This document shows, in pieces, positions 18,338 through 27,712 of a stretch of DNA of 64,000 nucleotides. How positions within the stretch are numbered: position 1 is the stretch's first letter; each line of letters starts with the position of its first letter. The stretch covers positions 434,261-498,260 of the forward strand of contig NZ_JACYOF010000003.1 of the NCBI RefSeq assembly GCF_014932895.1, in the 5' to 3' direction. Position numbers and translations under genes: made by a program. The stretch is from Bacillus thuringiensis (GTDB lineage: Bacteria > Bacillota > Bacilli > Bacillales > Bacillaceae_G). The notes beneath the pieces were generated by a model. It was not told the origin of the DNA and ran no database searches. It was given only the letters and a program-made list of their open reading frames with translations.

Positions 18338-19625
18338 TAGAGCCACCTCTCACTTTACAAAATGTCCAAGGCCATTCACTACCTTCGTTACCTTCTAATA
18401 AAAGAACATCGACAAACATCTCTTTTTTATATCCTCTCGTCCCACCTGGCAATACGATAAAAGCGTTTGATTCTGCCAATGAAGAAACCGAGCTAGATTT
18501 ATCAAATCCTGATGGATAAGCGATTAATTGTCCTTCATTACACGTCAGTTTTGCACGTACAAATCTCGTAAATGGATTCGGTTTCAGAAAATCTTCTCCT
18601 AATAACGCTTTTTCTCTTTTTAAATGTGCTTTTCCACTAAACATATACGTCCGGATACACGGTCTTACAAACAATTCAAACCCTACATAGCAAGCAGATG
18701 GATTTCCTGATAAACCAAATAATAACTTGCCATTTAATTGTGCTACAGTCGTAACACTTCCTGGCCGCATTGCAACTTTATTGAAAAGAACGGATGCACC
18801 TAACTTTTCGTAAATAGCTGGTAAATAATCATACTCTCCTACCGATACACCGCCCGTTGTAATTAACATATCTACTTGGCTTAACGCTTTTTTCACAGCT
18901 GTAAAACACGTATCAAATTCATCACTAAACTTCCCAAAATACTTTACTCTTCCGCCCACTCTTCGAATTTGAGACAATATCATGTACGTATTACTGTTTC
19001 GAATTTTCCCTGGCTCTAATGACTCATTTACATCAAGTAATTCACTGCCAGTCGCTAACAATCCAATTACAGGCTTTTTCGCAACTGGTACTTCGCTATA
19101 ACCGAACGTAGCAAGAAGAGCTGAAATCCCTGGATGAATGTACGATCCTTTCTTTGCAAGAACCGTTCCTTTACGAGCATCTTCTCCTTGAAAAGAAATA
19201 TTATCACCCGTTTTGAATGAGCGTTTCACTTCCATATAATCGTTCCCAGCATCCTCATATTGACGAGTTAGTTCTAGCATGACAACCGCATCACACCCTT
19301 TTGGGATTTGTGCTCCTGTCATAATTCGAACTGCTTGAAACGGACCTAATTCCTCGTGGAATATCGATCCTGCGCCAATTTCACCAACTACTTCAAATAC
19401 AATTGGTGTTTCATAACTTGCTAAATTCGTATCTTCTGCTCTAATAGCAAATCCGTCATACGGTGAACGATTGAATGAAGGTACATCATGGTCAGCTACT
19501 AAATCCTCCGCTAATATACGTCCGTAAGCTAATTCAATAGGTAGTAGCTCCTTTAAGCCGTTATCAGCAAATCCCATTACTTTACGAATAGCTTCTTCAA
19601 CCGTAATTGGCACTCTTCTTTCCAT
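18318..19625 (-). CDS. moeA: Molybdopterin molybdenumtransferase MoeA
   Basis: A 435-residue protein that inserts molybdate into adenylated molybdopterin. Seen: NRSPYDGFAIRAED near 55 (active-site Asp), the MTGAQIPKGCDAVV block near 108, GLLATGSELL, the MPT-binding TTGGVSVGEYD near 245 and the GLSGNPSA loop. The start is the ATG at 19625 with AAAGGG nine bases upstream; the TTG at 19634 lies inside that region. It lies 18 bp after moeB and overlaps moaE. Confidence 0.92.
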   Translation of the reverse strand: MERRVPITVEEAIRKVMGFADNGLKELLPIELAYGRILAEDLVADHDVPSFNRSPYDGFAIRAEDTNLASYETPIVFEVVGEIGAGSIFHEELGPFQAVRIMTGAQIPKGCDAVVMLELTRQYEDAGNDYMEVKRSFKTGDNISFQGEDARKGTVLAKKGSYIHPGISALLATFGYSEVPVAKKPVIGLLATGSELLDVNESLEPGKIRNSNTYMILSQIRRVGGRVKYFGKFSDEFDTCFTAVKKALSQVDMLITTGGVSVGEYDYLPAIYEKLGASVLFNKVAMRPGSVTTVAQLNGKLLFGLSGNPSACYVGFELFVRPCIRTYMFSGKAHLKREKALLGEDFLKPNPFTRFVRAKLTCNEGQLIAYPSGFDKSSSVSSLAESNAFIVLPGGTRGYKKEMFVDVLLLEGNEGSEWPWTFCKVRGGSNGTSAI

Positions 19626-19643
19626 TATTGACAACCCTTTCTA

Positions 19644-20660
19644 TTAACCGAATACGCGATAATATAATTGTTTCGCCTCCGAAATATTATTTGTACCATG
19701 AATGAAAACACGACCATTTCGAAAAATAACGACGCGGTAATCATCTAATTGGCAAGATAATAAATATGGATTCCGCTCCACTTCCCCAAGTTTTTTTAAT
19801 ACTTTTTCTACGTCATCAAAGTTGTACTGTCTATTTTCTACCGGTCTTATTTGTACTGTATTTCTTCCGCATAAAGCAGCTACTTTCGTTTGATATTCAT
19901 AGGATAAATAAGGATAAGTTCGATTCATACCACACGATGGGCAATCGTCTGTTTTTATTTTTCCTAGTTTAATAAAATGATGTTGATTACTCCATATATC
20001 AAACATGAAAAATGTTTTTCTAATTGCTGAGAAATCTCCCACTAAAATTTTGAGTGCTTCTGCCACTTGATATGCTGCAATGATTTGAACAGCTGGACTA
20101 ATAATCCCAGCCGTGTCACATGTCATACCTGTAACAGGAACATTCTTCAGTACACAATGTAAACACGGTGTCATTTGCGGGATAATCGTATAACTCATAC
20201 CGTACGATCCAACGCAAGAGCCATATACCCACGGAATATTATGTTTTTGTGATAAATCATTTATTACAAATCGGATATCAAAATTATCTGTCGCATCAAT
20301 TATTACATCAACATTTTCTAATAGACCTTCCATGTTTTCTGCATGTGCATCCATTACGTAAGCATGTATTTTCACTTCCGAATTAATTTGTTCCAGTCGA
20401 TTTTTAGCAGCAATTGCTTTCGGCATTTTCTCTCTCACATCTTGTTCAGAATAAAGTTGTTGCCTTTGTAGATTACTCCATTCTACGTAATCACGATCAA
20501 TAATCGTCAATCTCCCAATACCTGCACGTACGAAACTTTCAGCGCTTGCACTTCCTAATGCACCTGCGCCTACAATTAACACATGTTTATTCCGAATTTT
20601 TTCTTGTCCTTGACTACCAATTGGTTTGAATAACTGTTGCCGTGAATACCGCTCTGCCAT
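19644..20660 (-). CDS. moeB: MoeB/ThiF family sulfur-carrier adenylyltransferase
   Basis: A 338-residue E1-like enzyme that adenylates the C-terminal Gly-Gly of MoaD. Seen: GAGALGSASAE near 33, DRDYVEWSNLQRQQLY with the conserved Arg/Gln, DATDNFDIR near 125, and one zinc CxxC pair in DDCPSCG with an earlier pair near LHCV. The C-terminal ~80 residues form an extra domain not matching rhodanese. The start at 20660 has GGAAGGATATGTA upstream. Neighbours moeA/moaE/moaD argue for MoeB rather than ThiF. Confidence 0.88.
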   Translation of the reverse strand: MAERYSRQQLFKPIGSQGQEKIRNKHVLIVGAGALGSASAESFVRAGIGRLTIIDRDYVEWSNLQRQQLYSEQDVREKMPKAIAAKNRLEQINSEVKIHAYVMDAHAENMEGLLENVDVIIDATDNFDIRFVINDLSQKHNIPWVYGSCVGSYGMSYTIIPQMTPCLHCVLKNVPVTGMTCDTAGIISPAVQIIAAYQVAEALKILVGDFSAIRKTFFMFDIWSNQHHFIKLGKIKTDDCPSCGMNRTYPYLSYEYQTKVAALCGRNTVQIRPVENRQYNFDDVEKVLKKLGEVERNPYLLSCQLDDYRVVIFRNGRVFIHGTNNISEAKQLYYRVFG

Positions 20661-20696
20661 TACATATCCTTCCTTCCACTCGTCCATTACAGAAAT

Positions 20697-21476
20697 CTAT
20701 TTCATATTAGAATGTTGTTTCTGATAACAAGCAAAGTAAGCAAACCCAACAAATCCAGCCCCTCCAATAACATTTCCGATAAAAACAGGAACAAAGTTTT
20801 TAGCTAGATCCATCCACGTTAGATGGCCAGCAAAAATAACAGCTGAAATAACAAACATATTTGCTACTACTTGCTGAAATCCAATCACTACAAATGCCAT
20901 AATTGGAATCCAAATCCCGATTATCTTTCCGACAAAATCACTCGTCCCGTAAGCGAGCCAAAGCGCAAGGCAAACAAGCCAATTACAACCAATTGCTAAA
21001 ATTAAAGTTCTCCCAAACGATTCATGTAACTTTCCTTCCGCTATCGCTAACGTTTTATTTAAATAATCTCCCTCTGTTAACCCGCCAAGATGTCCAAAGC
21101 AATACGCAACGAAAATTGCACCAACAAAATTCATGAAAGTAATCCAAACCCAATTATTCAGTACACTTATTAATGTAATTTTCTTTGCATAAAGCGCCAT
21201 TGACAGTGACATCATATTTCCGGTAATTAACTCTCCTCCTGCTAATACTACGAGCATTAGTCCAACAGGAAAAACCGCTCCTCCTAAAACATTCACTAGA
21301 CTCCCCCAGCGCTCAGGTAAATTGCCTAAAACCCGAATGTTAAGCAAAAAACCTAACGAAATAAACGCTCCTCCTAAAAAACCGAGAATAAGCATTGCTG
21401 GCAACGTCTGACTTACTTTTTGAACACCGGCCTTAATTACGAGTTCAGCAATTTGTTCCGGTTTATGAAATGCCAT
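20697..21476 (-). CDS. Formate/nitrite transporter (FNT family)
   Basis: A 259-residue membrane channel with six helices. The FNT hallmarks GGAFISLGF near 36, GGELITGNMM near 85 and the SFGRT.ILAIGCNWLV region are visible. FNT proteins move formate or nitrite across the membrane as a pentamer. Given the formate dehydrogenase in the same locus, formate is the likely substrate (inference). The ATG at 21476 has a strong GGAGGAATTAGTA site. The gene follows a strong terminator hairpin and begins the second half of the cluster. Confidence 0.88.
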   Translation of the reverse strand: MAFHKPEQIAELVIKAGVQKVSQTLPAMLILGFLGGAFISLGFLLNIRVLGNLPERWGSLVNVLGGAVFPVGLMLVVLAGGELITGNMMSLSMALYAKKITLISVLNNWVWITFMNFVGAIFVAYCFGHLGGLTEGDYLNKTLAIAEGKLHESFGRTLILAIGCNWLVCLALWLAYGTSDFVGKIIGIWIPIMAFVVIGFQQVVANMFVISAVIFAGHLTWMDLAKNFVPVFIGNVIGGAGFVGFAYFACYQKQHSNMK

Positions 21477-21501
21477 TACTAATTCCTCCATTTTCTCCAA
21501 A

Positions 21502-21556
21502 TAAAAAAGCAGCTTCAAAAAACCCCCTCAAAATAAAGGTTTTTGAATGCTGCTTA
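21502..21556 (-). terminator. Strong terminator or attenuator before the formate channel gene
   Basis: Arms at 21538-21555 and 21507-21524 form a long stem (AAGCAGC..TTCAAAAACC against GGTTTTTTGAAGCTGC), followed by TTTTTTAT. It lies after moaA and ends 26 bp before the channel-gene start codon, so transcripts from upstream must pass it. Confidence 0.8.
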
Positions 21557-21676
21557 ATTTCCCTGCACATCTTTTACAGAGATATCAATCATCACTTTTA
21601 CTATAAAATAGAAAATCTACAACCGTTGCACATTTTCCATTTTGTATATACTTCACCCTAGCGTCACTCTTATATA

Positions 21677-22693
21677 TCAACCACCAATATGTGACATTTC
21701 AATTTTAGGCCCTCTTTTTTTACTTGTATTACTTAAGCGTTCATCTGAATAACGATCTTCTCGGTTGTTCCATATATCGCGTACGATATATGTTATTTCC
21801 TCGTCAGTGTATCCAGATCGAAGCAGTTCTCTCAAGTCATTCCCTTTAGAAGCGAACAAACAAGTATATAATTTTCCTTCTGCAGAAATGCGTGCTCTCG
21901 TACATGATGAACAGAAGGAATCTGTTACTGATGAAATAATACCTATTTCTTCATCACTTCCAATATAACGATAGCGAGTAGCAACTTCACCTGCATAATT
22001 CGCTTCTATCCGTTCTAATGGCATAACTTGATGAATCGTATCTACTATTTCTTGTTTAGAGACGACCTCTTTTAACTCCCAACCGTTATAATTTCCAACG
22101 TCCATATACTCAATAAAACGAAGAATATGCTTATTTTCCTTAAAGTATTGTGCCATCTGCAAGATGTCCTGTTCGTTTTTCCCTTTTTGAATGACCATGT
22201 TTATTTTAATTTTCATACCAACTTCAGCCGCAGCCTGTATTCCTTCTAGAACTTTTTGCACTTTGCTCCTATTACCATTTAAATGATAAAAACGCTCTTC
22301 TTCCAAGGAATCTAAACTAACTGTCACACGTGATAAACCCGCCTTATATAAATCAGGAGCAAACTTTTTCAGTAGTGATCCATTTGTTGTTAAACCGATA
22401 TCCTCCACACCATCTATTTTATGAAGCTGCTCAATAAGCTGTGGAAGGTCTCTTCGAAGTAACGGTTCCCCGCCTGTAATCCGTACCTTTCTCACACCTA
22501 AAGAAACGAAAATACGGGTTATCCTTTCAATTTCATCAAAAGATAAAATTTTATCATTAGACAAAAACGAATAATCAGGACCAAATATTTCTTCTGGCAT
22601 ACAATACCGACAACGAAAATTACAGCGATCAGTAACTGAAATACGTAAATCCTTTAAAGGACGTTGCAACTTGTCTAATGTAACTGATTTCAT
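21677..22693 (-). CDS. moaA: GTP 3',8-cyclase MoaA
   Basis: A 338-residue radical SAM enzyme for the first step of molybdenum cofactor synthesis. The N-terminal 4Fe-4S cluster cysteines are C24-x3-C28-x2-C31 (CNFRCRYC). The second cluster lies in [18 protein letters not shown] near the C-terminus. The tail ends in SHIGG, matching the family's GG end needed for activity. The ATG at 22693 with GTGAGG eight bases upstream is preferred over 22699. FdhD lies 16 bp upstream. Confidence 0.93.
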   Translation of the reverse strand: MKSVTLDKLQRPLKDLRISVTDRCNFRCRYCMPEEIFGPDYSFLSNDKILSFDEIERITRIFVSLGVRKVRITGGEPLLRRDLPQLIEQLHKIDGVEDIGLTTNGSLLKKFAPDLYKAGLSRVTVSLDSLEEERFYHLNGNRSKVQKVLEGIQAAAEVGMKIKINMVIQKGKNEQDILQMAQYFKENKHILRFIEYMDVGNYNGWELKEVVSKQEIVDTIHQVMPLERIEANYAGEVATRYRYIGSDEEIGIISSVTDSFCSSCTRARISAEGKLYTCLFASKGNDLRELLRSGYTDEEITYIVRDIWNNREDRYSDERLSNTSKKRGPKIEMSHIGG

Positions 22694-22709
22694 CTTCATT
22701 GCCTCACTT

Positions 22710-23507
22710 TTATTTTATATTTAAAACACGTTCTGGATGCGTATATACATTTAAGGATTGATTACGAATAAACCCTATTGTTGTAATACCTAACTCTTCC
22801 GCTAGCTGCAAAGCTAACTCAGTTGGAGCTGATTTTGATAGTATAATTTCACAACCAATTTTTGCAACTTTCAATAATATTTCTGAAGAAATACGACCAC
22901 TAAAAACAATGATTTTATCTTTTATAGAAATATCGTTTTTTAAACAATAACCGTAAATTTTGTCTAGTGCATTATGCCTACCAATATCCATTCGGCCAAA
23001 AATAATACCATTCACATCACATAAAGCTGCATTATGAACCCCGCCAGTATGATGAAACGTATCCGCAGATTGCTGCATTTCTTTCATTAACCGAAAACAA
23101 TCCTCTGCAGCAACCTGTACATGGACACCCTTCATTTTTTTTGCACTTAATGCATCATTGGCAAAAACAAACCCTTGTCTACTCATACCACAACAAGACG
23201 TAATATATCGTTTATTTTGCATTTGTTCATAATACGGATTTACTTTTGTCGTTGTTACATGTACAAATCCTTCTTTCTCCTGCACCCATATGCTATCAAT
23301 ATCTTCATACTTCCGAATGATTCCTTCAGAAGCTAAGAAGCCTATTACCATATCTTCTATATATTCTGGAGTACTAACCATTGTAACAAACTCCTGTCCG
23401 TTCATTTTAATGGTGACAGGAAACTCTGTTACAATGCTATCCTCTATATGTTTAAATGCCCCTTGTTCATAACGAAAGATTTCTCTTTCTACCTGTATCG
23501 GTTTCAC
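22710..23507 (-). CDS. fdhD: Formate dehydrogenase accessory sulfurtransferase FdhD
   Basis: A 265-residue protein that passes sulfur to the Mo-bis-MGD cofactor of formate dehydrogenase. The cysteine pair lies in [11 protein letters not shown], near residue 120, with [13 protein letters not shown] near 175 and [10 protein letters not shown] near 205. The start is a GTG at 23507 behind GAAGGATACTGATC. It lies 16 bp after the DUF2294 gene. Confidence 0.92.
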   Translation of the reverse strand: MKPIQVEREIFRYEQGAFKHIEDSIVTEFPVTIKMNGQEFVTMVSTPEYIEDMVIGFLASEGIIRKYEDIDSIWVQEKEGFVHVTTTKVNPYYEQMQNKRYITSCCGMSRQGFVFANDALSAKKMKGVHVQVAAEDCFRLMKEMQQSADTFHHTGGVHNAALCDVNGIIFGRMDIGRHNALDKIYGYCLKNDISIKDKIIVFSGRISSEILLKVAKIGCEIILSKSAPTELALQLAEELGITTIGFIRNQSLNVYTHPERVLNIK

Positions 23508-23523
23508 GATCAGTATCCTTCTC

Positions 23524-23868
23524 TCACGTTATATTTTTATCAAAAACAAACACCGAAACTGCAATATCTTCTTTTACTTTCATATCCGAAAATAGGTTTA
23601 CTAATTTCGCTCCAACAAGTTCCTCCAGATGTTCGCGCGAATTTGCAGCATAAACTTCTTGAATCATTTTTGTTCTAGCCATATGAACCATTTCCGCACC
23701 ATCCATCGTACTTGAAATGAATTTTTCAGTAGGTGTTAAGTTCCCATAAAGTGTTGCAATCGCCATATTTTCAGCAAACACAGTATGAATTCGTTCTGGT
23801 CCTTTTCCGAAAAGTTCCTTTCGAAGTTTCCGTATCATATCATTGAATTCATGTACTTTTTTTGACAT
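23524..23868 (-). CDS. DUF2294 family protein
   Basis: A 114-residue soluble protein with the DUF2294 layout: RKLRKELFGKGPERIHTVF near the N-terminus and a central ARTKMIQEVY block. The function is unknown; members occur near redox and transport genes. It starts the fdhD-moaA unit and has a good AGGAGG-type site. The gap to the DUF1641 gene upstream holds repeated operator-like motifs. Confidence 0.8.
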   Translation of the reverse strand: MSKKVHEFNDMIRKLRKELFGKGPERIHTVFAENMAIATLYGNLTPTEKFISSTMDGAEMVHMARTKMIQEVYAANSREHLEELVGAKLVNLFSDMKVKEDIAVSVFVFDKNIT

Positions 23869-23929
23869 ACAATCATACCTCCCAAAATCCTCATTTTACT
23901 TTATTATAGGTATTTTACCAAAATGCCCC

Positions 23930-23967
23930 TTTCGTCCAAACTATTTCGTACAAACATTTGGACGAAA
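23930..23967. promoter_or_regulatory. Three operator-like repeats (two direct, one inverted)
   Basis: TTTCGTCCAAAC (23930-23941) and TTTCGTACAAAC (23944-23955) are direct copies 14 bp apart. The inverted partner TTTGGACGAAA (23957-23967) is complementary to the first. No T run follows, so it is not a typical terminator. It lies in the 117-bp gap before the DUF2294-fdhD-moaA genes. Confidence 0.5.
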
Positions 23968-23985
23968 AGGTTAACTTCATGAAAC

Positions 23986-24468
23986 TTATTCTTCTTTTAA
24001 TCCTTTACCCATACCTTTTAAGAAATGAAGACCAAAGCCGATAGCACGGTTAATATCTGGATCTTTCAATACTTTCATAAGATCAAATATCCCCACTTTT
24101 TTATTACTTTCTAGATGTTCATTACCTTCCTCTAGCCCTACTAATAAGCTACCCATAAGCTTTTTCGTAAGTTCCGGATCAAGCTCTGTTAAAGCACCTG
24201 CAGCGCCCATCATATTATTAATTAAATTTGTAACAGGTTCACGAGTCACTTGTCCAAGAACAATCTTCGCGATTGGTTCTTTCGCTTTTAGCATAGAATT
24301 TGCAGCTTCTAGCATTCCGATGTCATTCAATTCCTCGACGATATTAAACATTTGATTTAAAGCCTCTTCATTATTAGCTAGAAGCTCTTTTAAATCATCT
24401 AACTTTTGCTGCTTTATTTCTTCCTCAGTTAATTCTTGTTTTTGAATCGTTTTTATAGGTGCAGCCAT
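23986..24468 (-). CDS. yrhD: DUF1641 protein, YrhD-like formate dehydrogenase partner
   Basis: A 160-residue helical protein with the DUF1641 pattern (LGQVTREPVTNLINNMM, then GLHFLKGMG near the C-terminus). In B. subtilis the same type (YrhD) is encoded beside the FdhF-like YrhE. Its role is unproven, possibly a small subunit or assembly factor. It follows the formate dehydrogenase gene by 12 bp with a GGAGGAG site. Confidence 0.85.
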   Translation of the reverse strand: MAAPIKTIQKQELTEEEIKQQKLDDLKELLANNEEALNQMFNIVEELNDIGMLEAANSMLKAKEPIAKIVLGQVTREPVTNLINNMMGAAGALTELDPELTKKLMGSLLVGLEEGNEHLESNKKVGIFDLMKVLKDPDINRAIGFGLHFLKGMGKGLKEE

Positions 24469-24480
24469 ATTTTTCTCCTC

Positions 24481-27420
24481 CTACTTATCCGTTAAATGCA
24501 CATACCCTGGACGTGCCCACTTACGATGTACCTCAATACCAGCTTGAGGATGACGTTTTTTATTACGCGGGTTCGCTTTTGGCATCGGATTTTCGCCATC
24601 AACTTCTAGCACTTCCATACGCACTTTCGTCTGTTTATAAGCAGGTGTATTTGTACGCAAGTCCACAGCAGGACCTGTTAAGAAATTAATTGCTGTTTCA
24701 TTATCTGTAGAGTTCATCGGTAAATACAACTCATTCGCTTTTACACGGTCTGTTACAAGTGCTCGTAATTTTAGCGCCCCAAACGGAGAGATAAGACGAA
24801 CTAATGAACCTGTTTTCACTCCACGTTCTTTTGCAAGTTCTGGAGAAATTTCAACGAAAACGTCAGGCACTTTCGTTTGAATACCTGTTGATTTATTTGT
24901 CATATTCCCTTCATGGAAATGCTCAAGCATACGACCGTTGTTAATGTGAAGGTCGAACTCAGCTGGGAATTCAGCTGGACGTACCCAGTCAGCAATCGCA
25001 AAACGAGCTTTTTTATCTGGGAAGTTAAATCCATCTTGGAAAAGTAGTGGTGTATTCGTTCCATCAAAACTTCCCCAATGGAAACTATTCCATCCTTCAA
25101 GTACTTCATAGTTTGCTTGTGAGAATAGTGGTGATAAACTTGCCATTTCAGCAAAAATTTCACTTGGATGGCTATAATTCCAGGTTACACCTAATTTATT
25201 CGCAACTTCCTGTACGATCCACCAGTCCGGTTTTGCATCTCCAAGCGTAGGAAGAACTTGATACAATCTTTGAACACGGCGCTCTGTATTTGTAAAAGTA
25301 CCTTCTTTTTCAAGAGACGGTGCTGCTGGTAATACTACATCTGCATATTGAGCAGTTTTAGAAAGGAAAACATCTTGCACAACGAAGAAATCAAGGCTTG
25401 ATAACACTTCGTGTACATGGTTCGCATTAGAGTCTACAAGAGCCATATCCTCTCCGACAAGGTACATAGCTTTCATTTTCCCTTCATCAATTGCGTGAAG
25501 CATTTCAATATTATTAAGACCAGGTTCACTATTAATTTTTACTCCGTAAGCCGTTTCAAATTTCGCACGTTCCATATCGTTAGTAACGTGCTGATATCCA
25601 GGAAGCCATCCTGGTAAAGTACCCATATCACAAGCACCTTGTACGTTATTATGACCTCGAAGCGGATATGCACCAGCACCTGGACGACGATAATTACCCG
25701 TTGCAAGAAGTAAGTTTGAAATCGCAGCGGAAGTATCAGATCCACCTGTATTTTGCGTTACTCCCATACCCCAAAGGATACATGTACCATCTGCATCACG
25801 AATCATTTCAGCCATTTGAATAAGTGTTTCTTTTGAAATACCAGTCATTTCCTCTGCATATTCAAGTGTATATTCTGTAAGACTCTCTTTAAAATCTTCA
25901 AAGAAGTTTACATTCTCATCAATAAATCGTTGATCGTGCCAGCCTTGATCAATCATATATTTCGTAACAGCCATTAACCATACTTGATCTGTTCCTTGTT
26001 TTGGACTAACAAAGACGTCTGAACGCTCTGCCATTTCTGTTTTACGAAGATCAGCGACAATTAATTTTTGTCCGTGTAATTTATGTGCACGTTTAATACG
26101 TGTAGCTAAAACAGGATGACCTTCTGTCGGATTACAACCTACAATAATAACAAGACCGGATTGTGCGATATCTTTAATCGTTCCAGCATCTCCGCCCATA
26201 CCAATTGTTCTGAATAATCCGTCTGTCGCTGGTGATTGACAATAACGTGAGCAGTTATCAATATTATTCGTTTCAAATACTTGTCGGGCTAATTTTTGAA
26301 TAACGTAATTGTCTTCATTCGTAATTTTAGATGAAGAAATAAAACCGATAGCATCTTTACCATACTCTTCTTTAATCGATCCTAATTTACTTGCAACTAC
26401 ATTCAATGCTTCTTCCCATGTAGATTCAACAAACGTTCCATTTTTACGAATTAAAGGTTTCGTAATTCGTTCTTTTGAATTTACGAAATCCCAGCCAAAT
26501 TTTCCTTTTACACAAGTAGAAATTGCGTTAACTGGCGCATCAGAAGAAGGCTGTACTTTAAGAATTTTACGCCCTTTCGTCCACACTTCAAATGAACAAC
26601 CTACACCACAAAATGTACATACTGTTTTCGTTTTCTTCGTACGAGTATCACGCATGGCCGCTTCCACTTCTGATACCGCAAAAATGCCGCTATATCCAGG
26701 CTCAACTTCTTTAATTAAATCTACCATCGGTTCAAGAATATCTGGTTTTAATCCCGTCATAAATCCCGCTTCACCGAGCATTGTTTTCTCCATTAAAGCG
26801 TTACAAGGGCAAATGGTTACACATTGACCACAGCTCACGCATGAAGAATCATTAATATTTACTCCTTCATCCCAAATAACTCGTGGGCGTTCCGCTTCCC
26901 AATCTATCGATAACGTTTCATTTACTTGTAAGTTTTGACACACCTCAACGCATTGACCACATGCAATACATTGATTAGGGTCATAGCGATAAAACGGATG
27001 CGTCATATCAACTTCACTTACATCTACTTTCGGTTCATACGGATATTTTTGATGTTCGATTTCCATTAATTCTGCTGTATTATGCAGTTTACAGTTCCCA
27101 TTGTTGTTGTCACATACTGTACAGTATAGTAAATGATTTTCTAGTAACCGATCCATTGCTTCTGTTTGCGCTTCTTTTGCACGAGTAGAGGCGAGCTCAA
27201 TATTCATACCGTCCATCGCTACTGCCGAACAAGAACGCATTAGCTTTCCGTCAACTTCTACAATACAAGTGTCACATGTTTGAATAGGATCTACTTCTGG
27301 CACGTAACAAATTTGCGGATGTTCAATCCCGTTTTCATTAATAATACTCAATATCGTTGAACCGGGCTCCGCTGTATACTTTTTTCCGTCAATTGTAATA
27401 TGAACCATGTTGTCATTCAT
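24481..27420 (-). CDS. fdhF: Formate dehydrogenase alpha subunit, FdhF/YrhE-type, Cys form
   Basis: A 979-residue molybdopterin oxidoreductase oxidising formate to CO2. Residues 1-80 are a 2Fe-2S ferredoxin-like domain (Cys38, 49, 52, 64). A His/Cys-type cluster follows (CTVCDNNNGNCKLH), then two 4Fe-4S ferredoxin motifs (CIACGQCVEVC and CVSCGQCVTIC). The catalytic part starts at CTFCGVGCSFEVW...CVKGK. The molybdenum ligand is Cys in SRYCQSP, so this is not a selenoprotein. The layout resembles the NuoG-like NAD-linked FdhA form, but no NAD-binding subunits are seen here. The ATG at 27420 follows AAAGGGGGAGAGACC. An in-frame start at 27519 would run through the leader hairpin. Confidence 0.92.
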   Translation of the reverse strand: MNDNMVHITIDGKKYTAEPGSTILSIINENGIEHPQICYVPEVDPIQTCDTCIVEVDGKLMRSCSAVAMDGMNIELASTRAKEAQTEAMDRLLENHLLYCTVCDNNNGNCKLHNTAELMEIEHQKYPYEPKVDVSEVDMTHPFYRYDPNQCIACGQCVEVCQNLQVNETLSIDWEAERPRVIWDEGVNINDSSCVSCGQCVTICPCNALMEKTMLGEAGFMTGLKPDILEPMVDLIKEVEPGYSGIFAVSEVEAAMRDTRTKKTKTVCTFCGVGCSFEVWTKGRKILKVQPSSDAPVNAISTCVKGKFGWDFVNSKERITKPLIRKNGTFVESTWEEALNVVASKLGSIKEEYGKDAIGFISSSKITNEDNYVIQKLARQVFETNNIDNCSRYCQSPATDGLFRTIGMGGDAGTIKDIAQSGLVIIVGCNPTEGHPVLATRIKRAHKLHGQKLIVADLRKTEMAERSDVFVSPKQGTDQVWLMAVTKYMIDQGWHDQRFIDENVNFFEDFKESLTEYTLEYAEEMTGISKETLIQMAEMIRDADGTCILWGMGVTQNTGGSDTSAAISNLLLATGNYRRPGAGAYPLRGHNNVQGACDMGTLPGWLPGYQHVTNDMERAKFETAYGVKINSEPGLNNIEMLHAIDEGKMKAMYLVGEDMALVDSNANHVHEVLSSLDFFVVQDVFLSKTAQYADVVLPAAPSLEKEGTFTNTERRVQRLYQVLPTLGDAKPDWWIVQEVANKLGVTWNYSHPSEIFAEMASLSPLFSQANYEVLEGWNSFHWGSFDGTNTPLLFQDGFNFPDKKARFAIADWVRPAEFPAEFDLHINNGRMLEHFHEGNMTNKSTGIQTKVPDVFVEISPELAKERGVKTGSLVRLISPFGALKLRALVTDRVKANELYLPMNSTDNETAINFLTGPAVDLRTNTPAYKQTKVRMEVLEVDGENPMPKANPRNKKRHPQAGIEVHRKWARPGYVHLTDK

Positions 27421-27443
27421 GGTCTCTCCCCCTTTTTGAGAAT

Positions 27444-27529
27444 AAAAAAACTCCACCACGAAAATATACGCACCATATTTTTGGCACGTTATTGTCATGG
27501 TGGAGTAGTTTATTAGCACATCTTGCTAA
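27444..27529 (-). promoter_or_regulatory. Structured leader with terminator before fdhF
   Basis: On the minus strand, a hairpin TTAGCA..TGCTAA (27529-27513) is followed by a stem CTCCACCA / TGGTGGAG (27505-27498 with 27458-27451) and seven T. The 39-base loop can pair inside as CGTGCC with GGTGCG. The terminator ends about 24 bp before the fdhF start codon and lies in its ~180-base leader. This arrangement is typical of attenuation or a riboswitch, but no known class was recognised. Confidence 0.6.
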
Positions 27530-27606
27530 AATACCAATCCATTTATTCATAAATAAAACGATAGATTCATAACAGGTCATATCACGATTCCATCTTTAAC
27601 ACTATA

Positions 27607-27635
27607 ATTATAGCGTTTAATTTTAAAATATACAA
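27607..27635 (-). promoter_or_regulatory. Sigma-A type promoter for fdhF
   Basis: Minus-strand TTGTAT (27635-27630), 17 bp, then TATAAT (27612-27607). The predicted start is near 27600, so the untranslated leader would be about 180 bases. Confidence 0.65.
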
Positions 27636-27712
27636 TATAAAAATACGTATATGTCCACATTTACTTATCCATAATAACCTATATAAAACACAACGAGGAA
27701 TAAGGTAAGTAC

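Noticed and set aside
26309-26827. 172-residue plus-strand ORF inside fdhF
   Set aside because: It is antisense to the strongly conserved Fe-S and Mo-ligand region; the minus-strand frame explains the sequence.
24481-27420. Selenocysteine form of formate dehydrogenase
   Set aside because: The Mo ligand codon encodes Cys (SRYCQSP); no in-frame TGA or SECIS-like element is needed.
27421-27520. N-terminal extension of FdhF from an in-frame start at 27519
   Set aside because: It would be translated from the terminator-bearing leader and has no ribosome binding site; the ATG at 27420 has a strong one.
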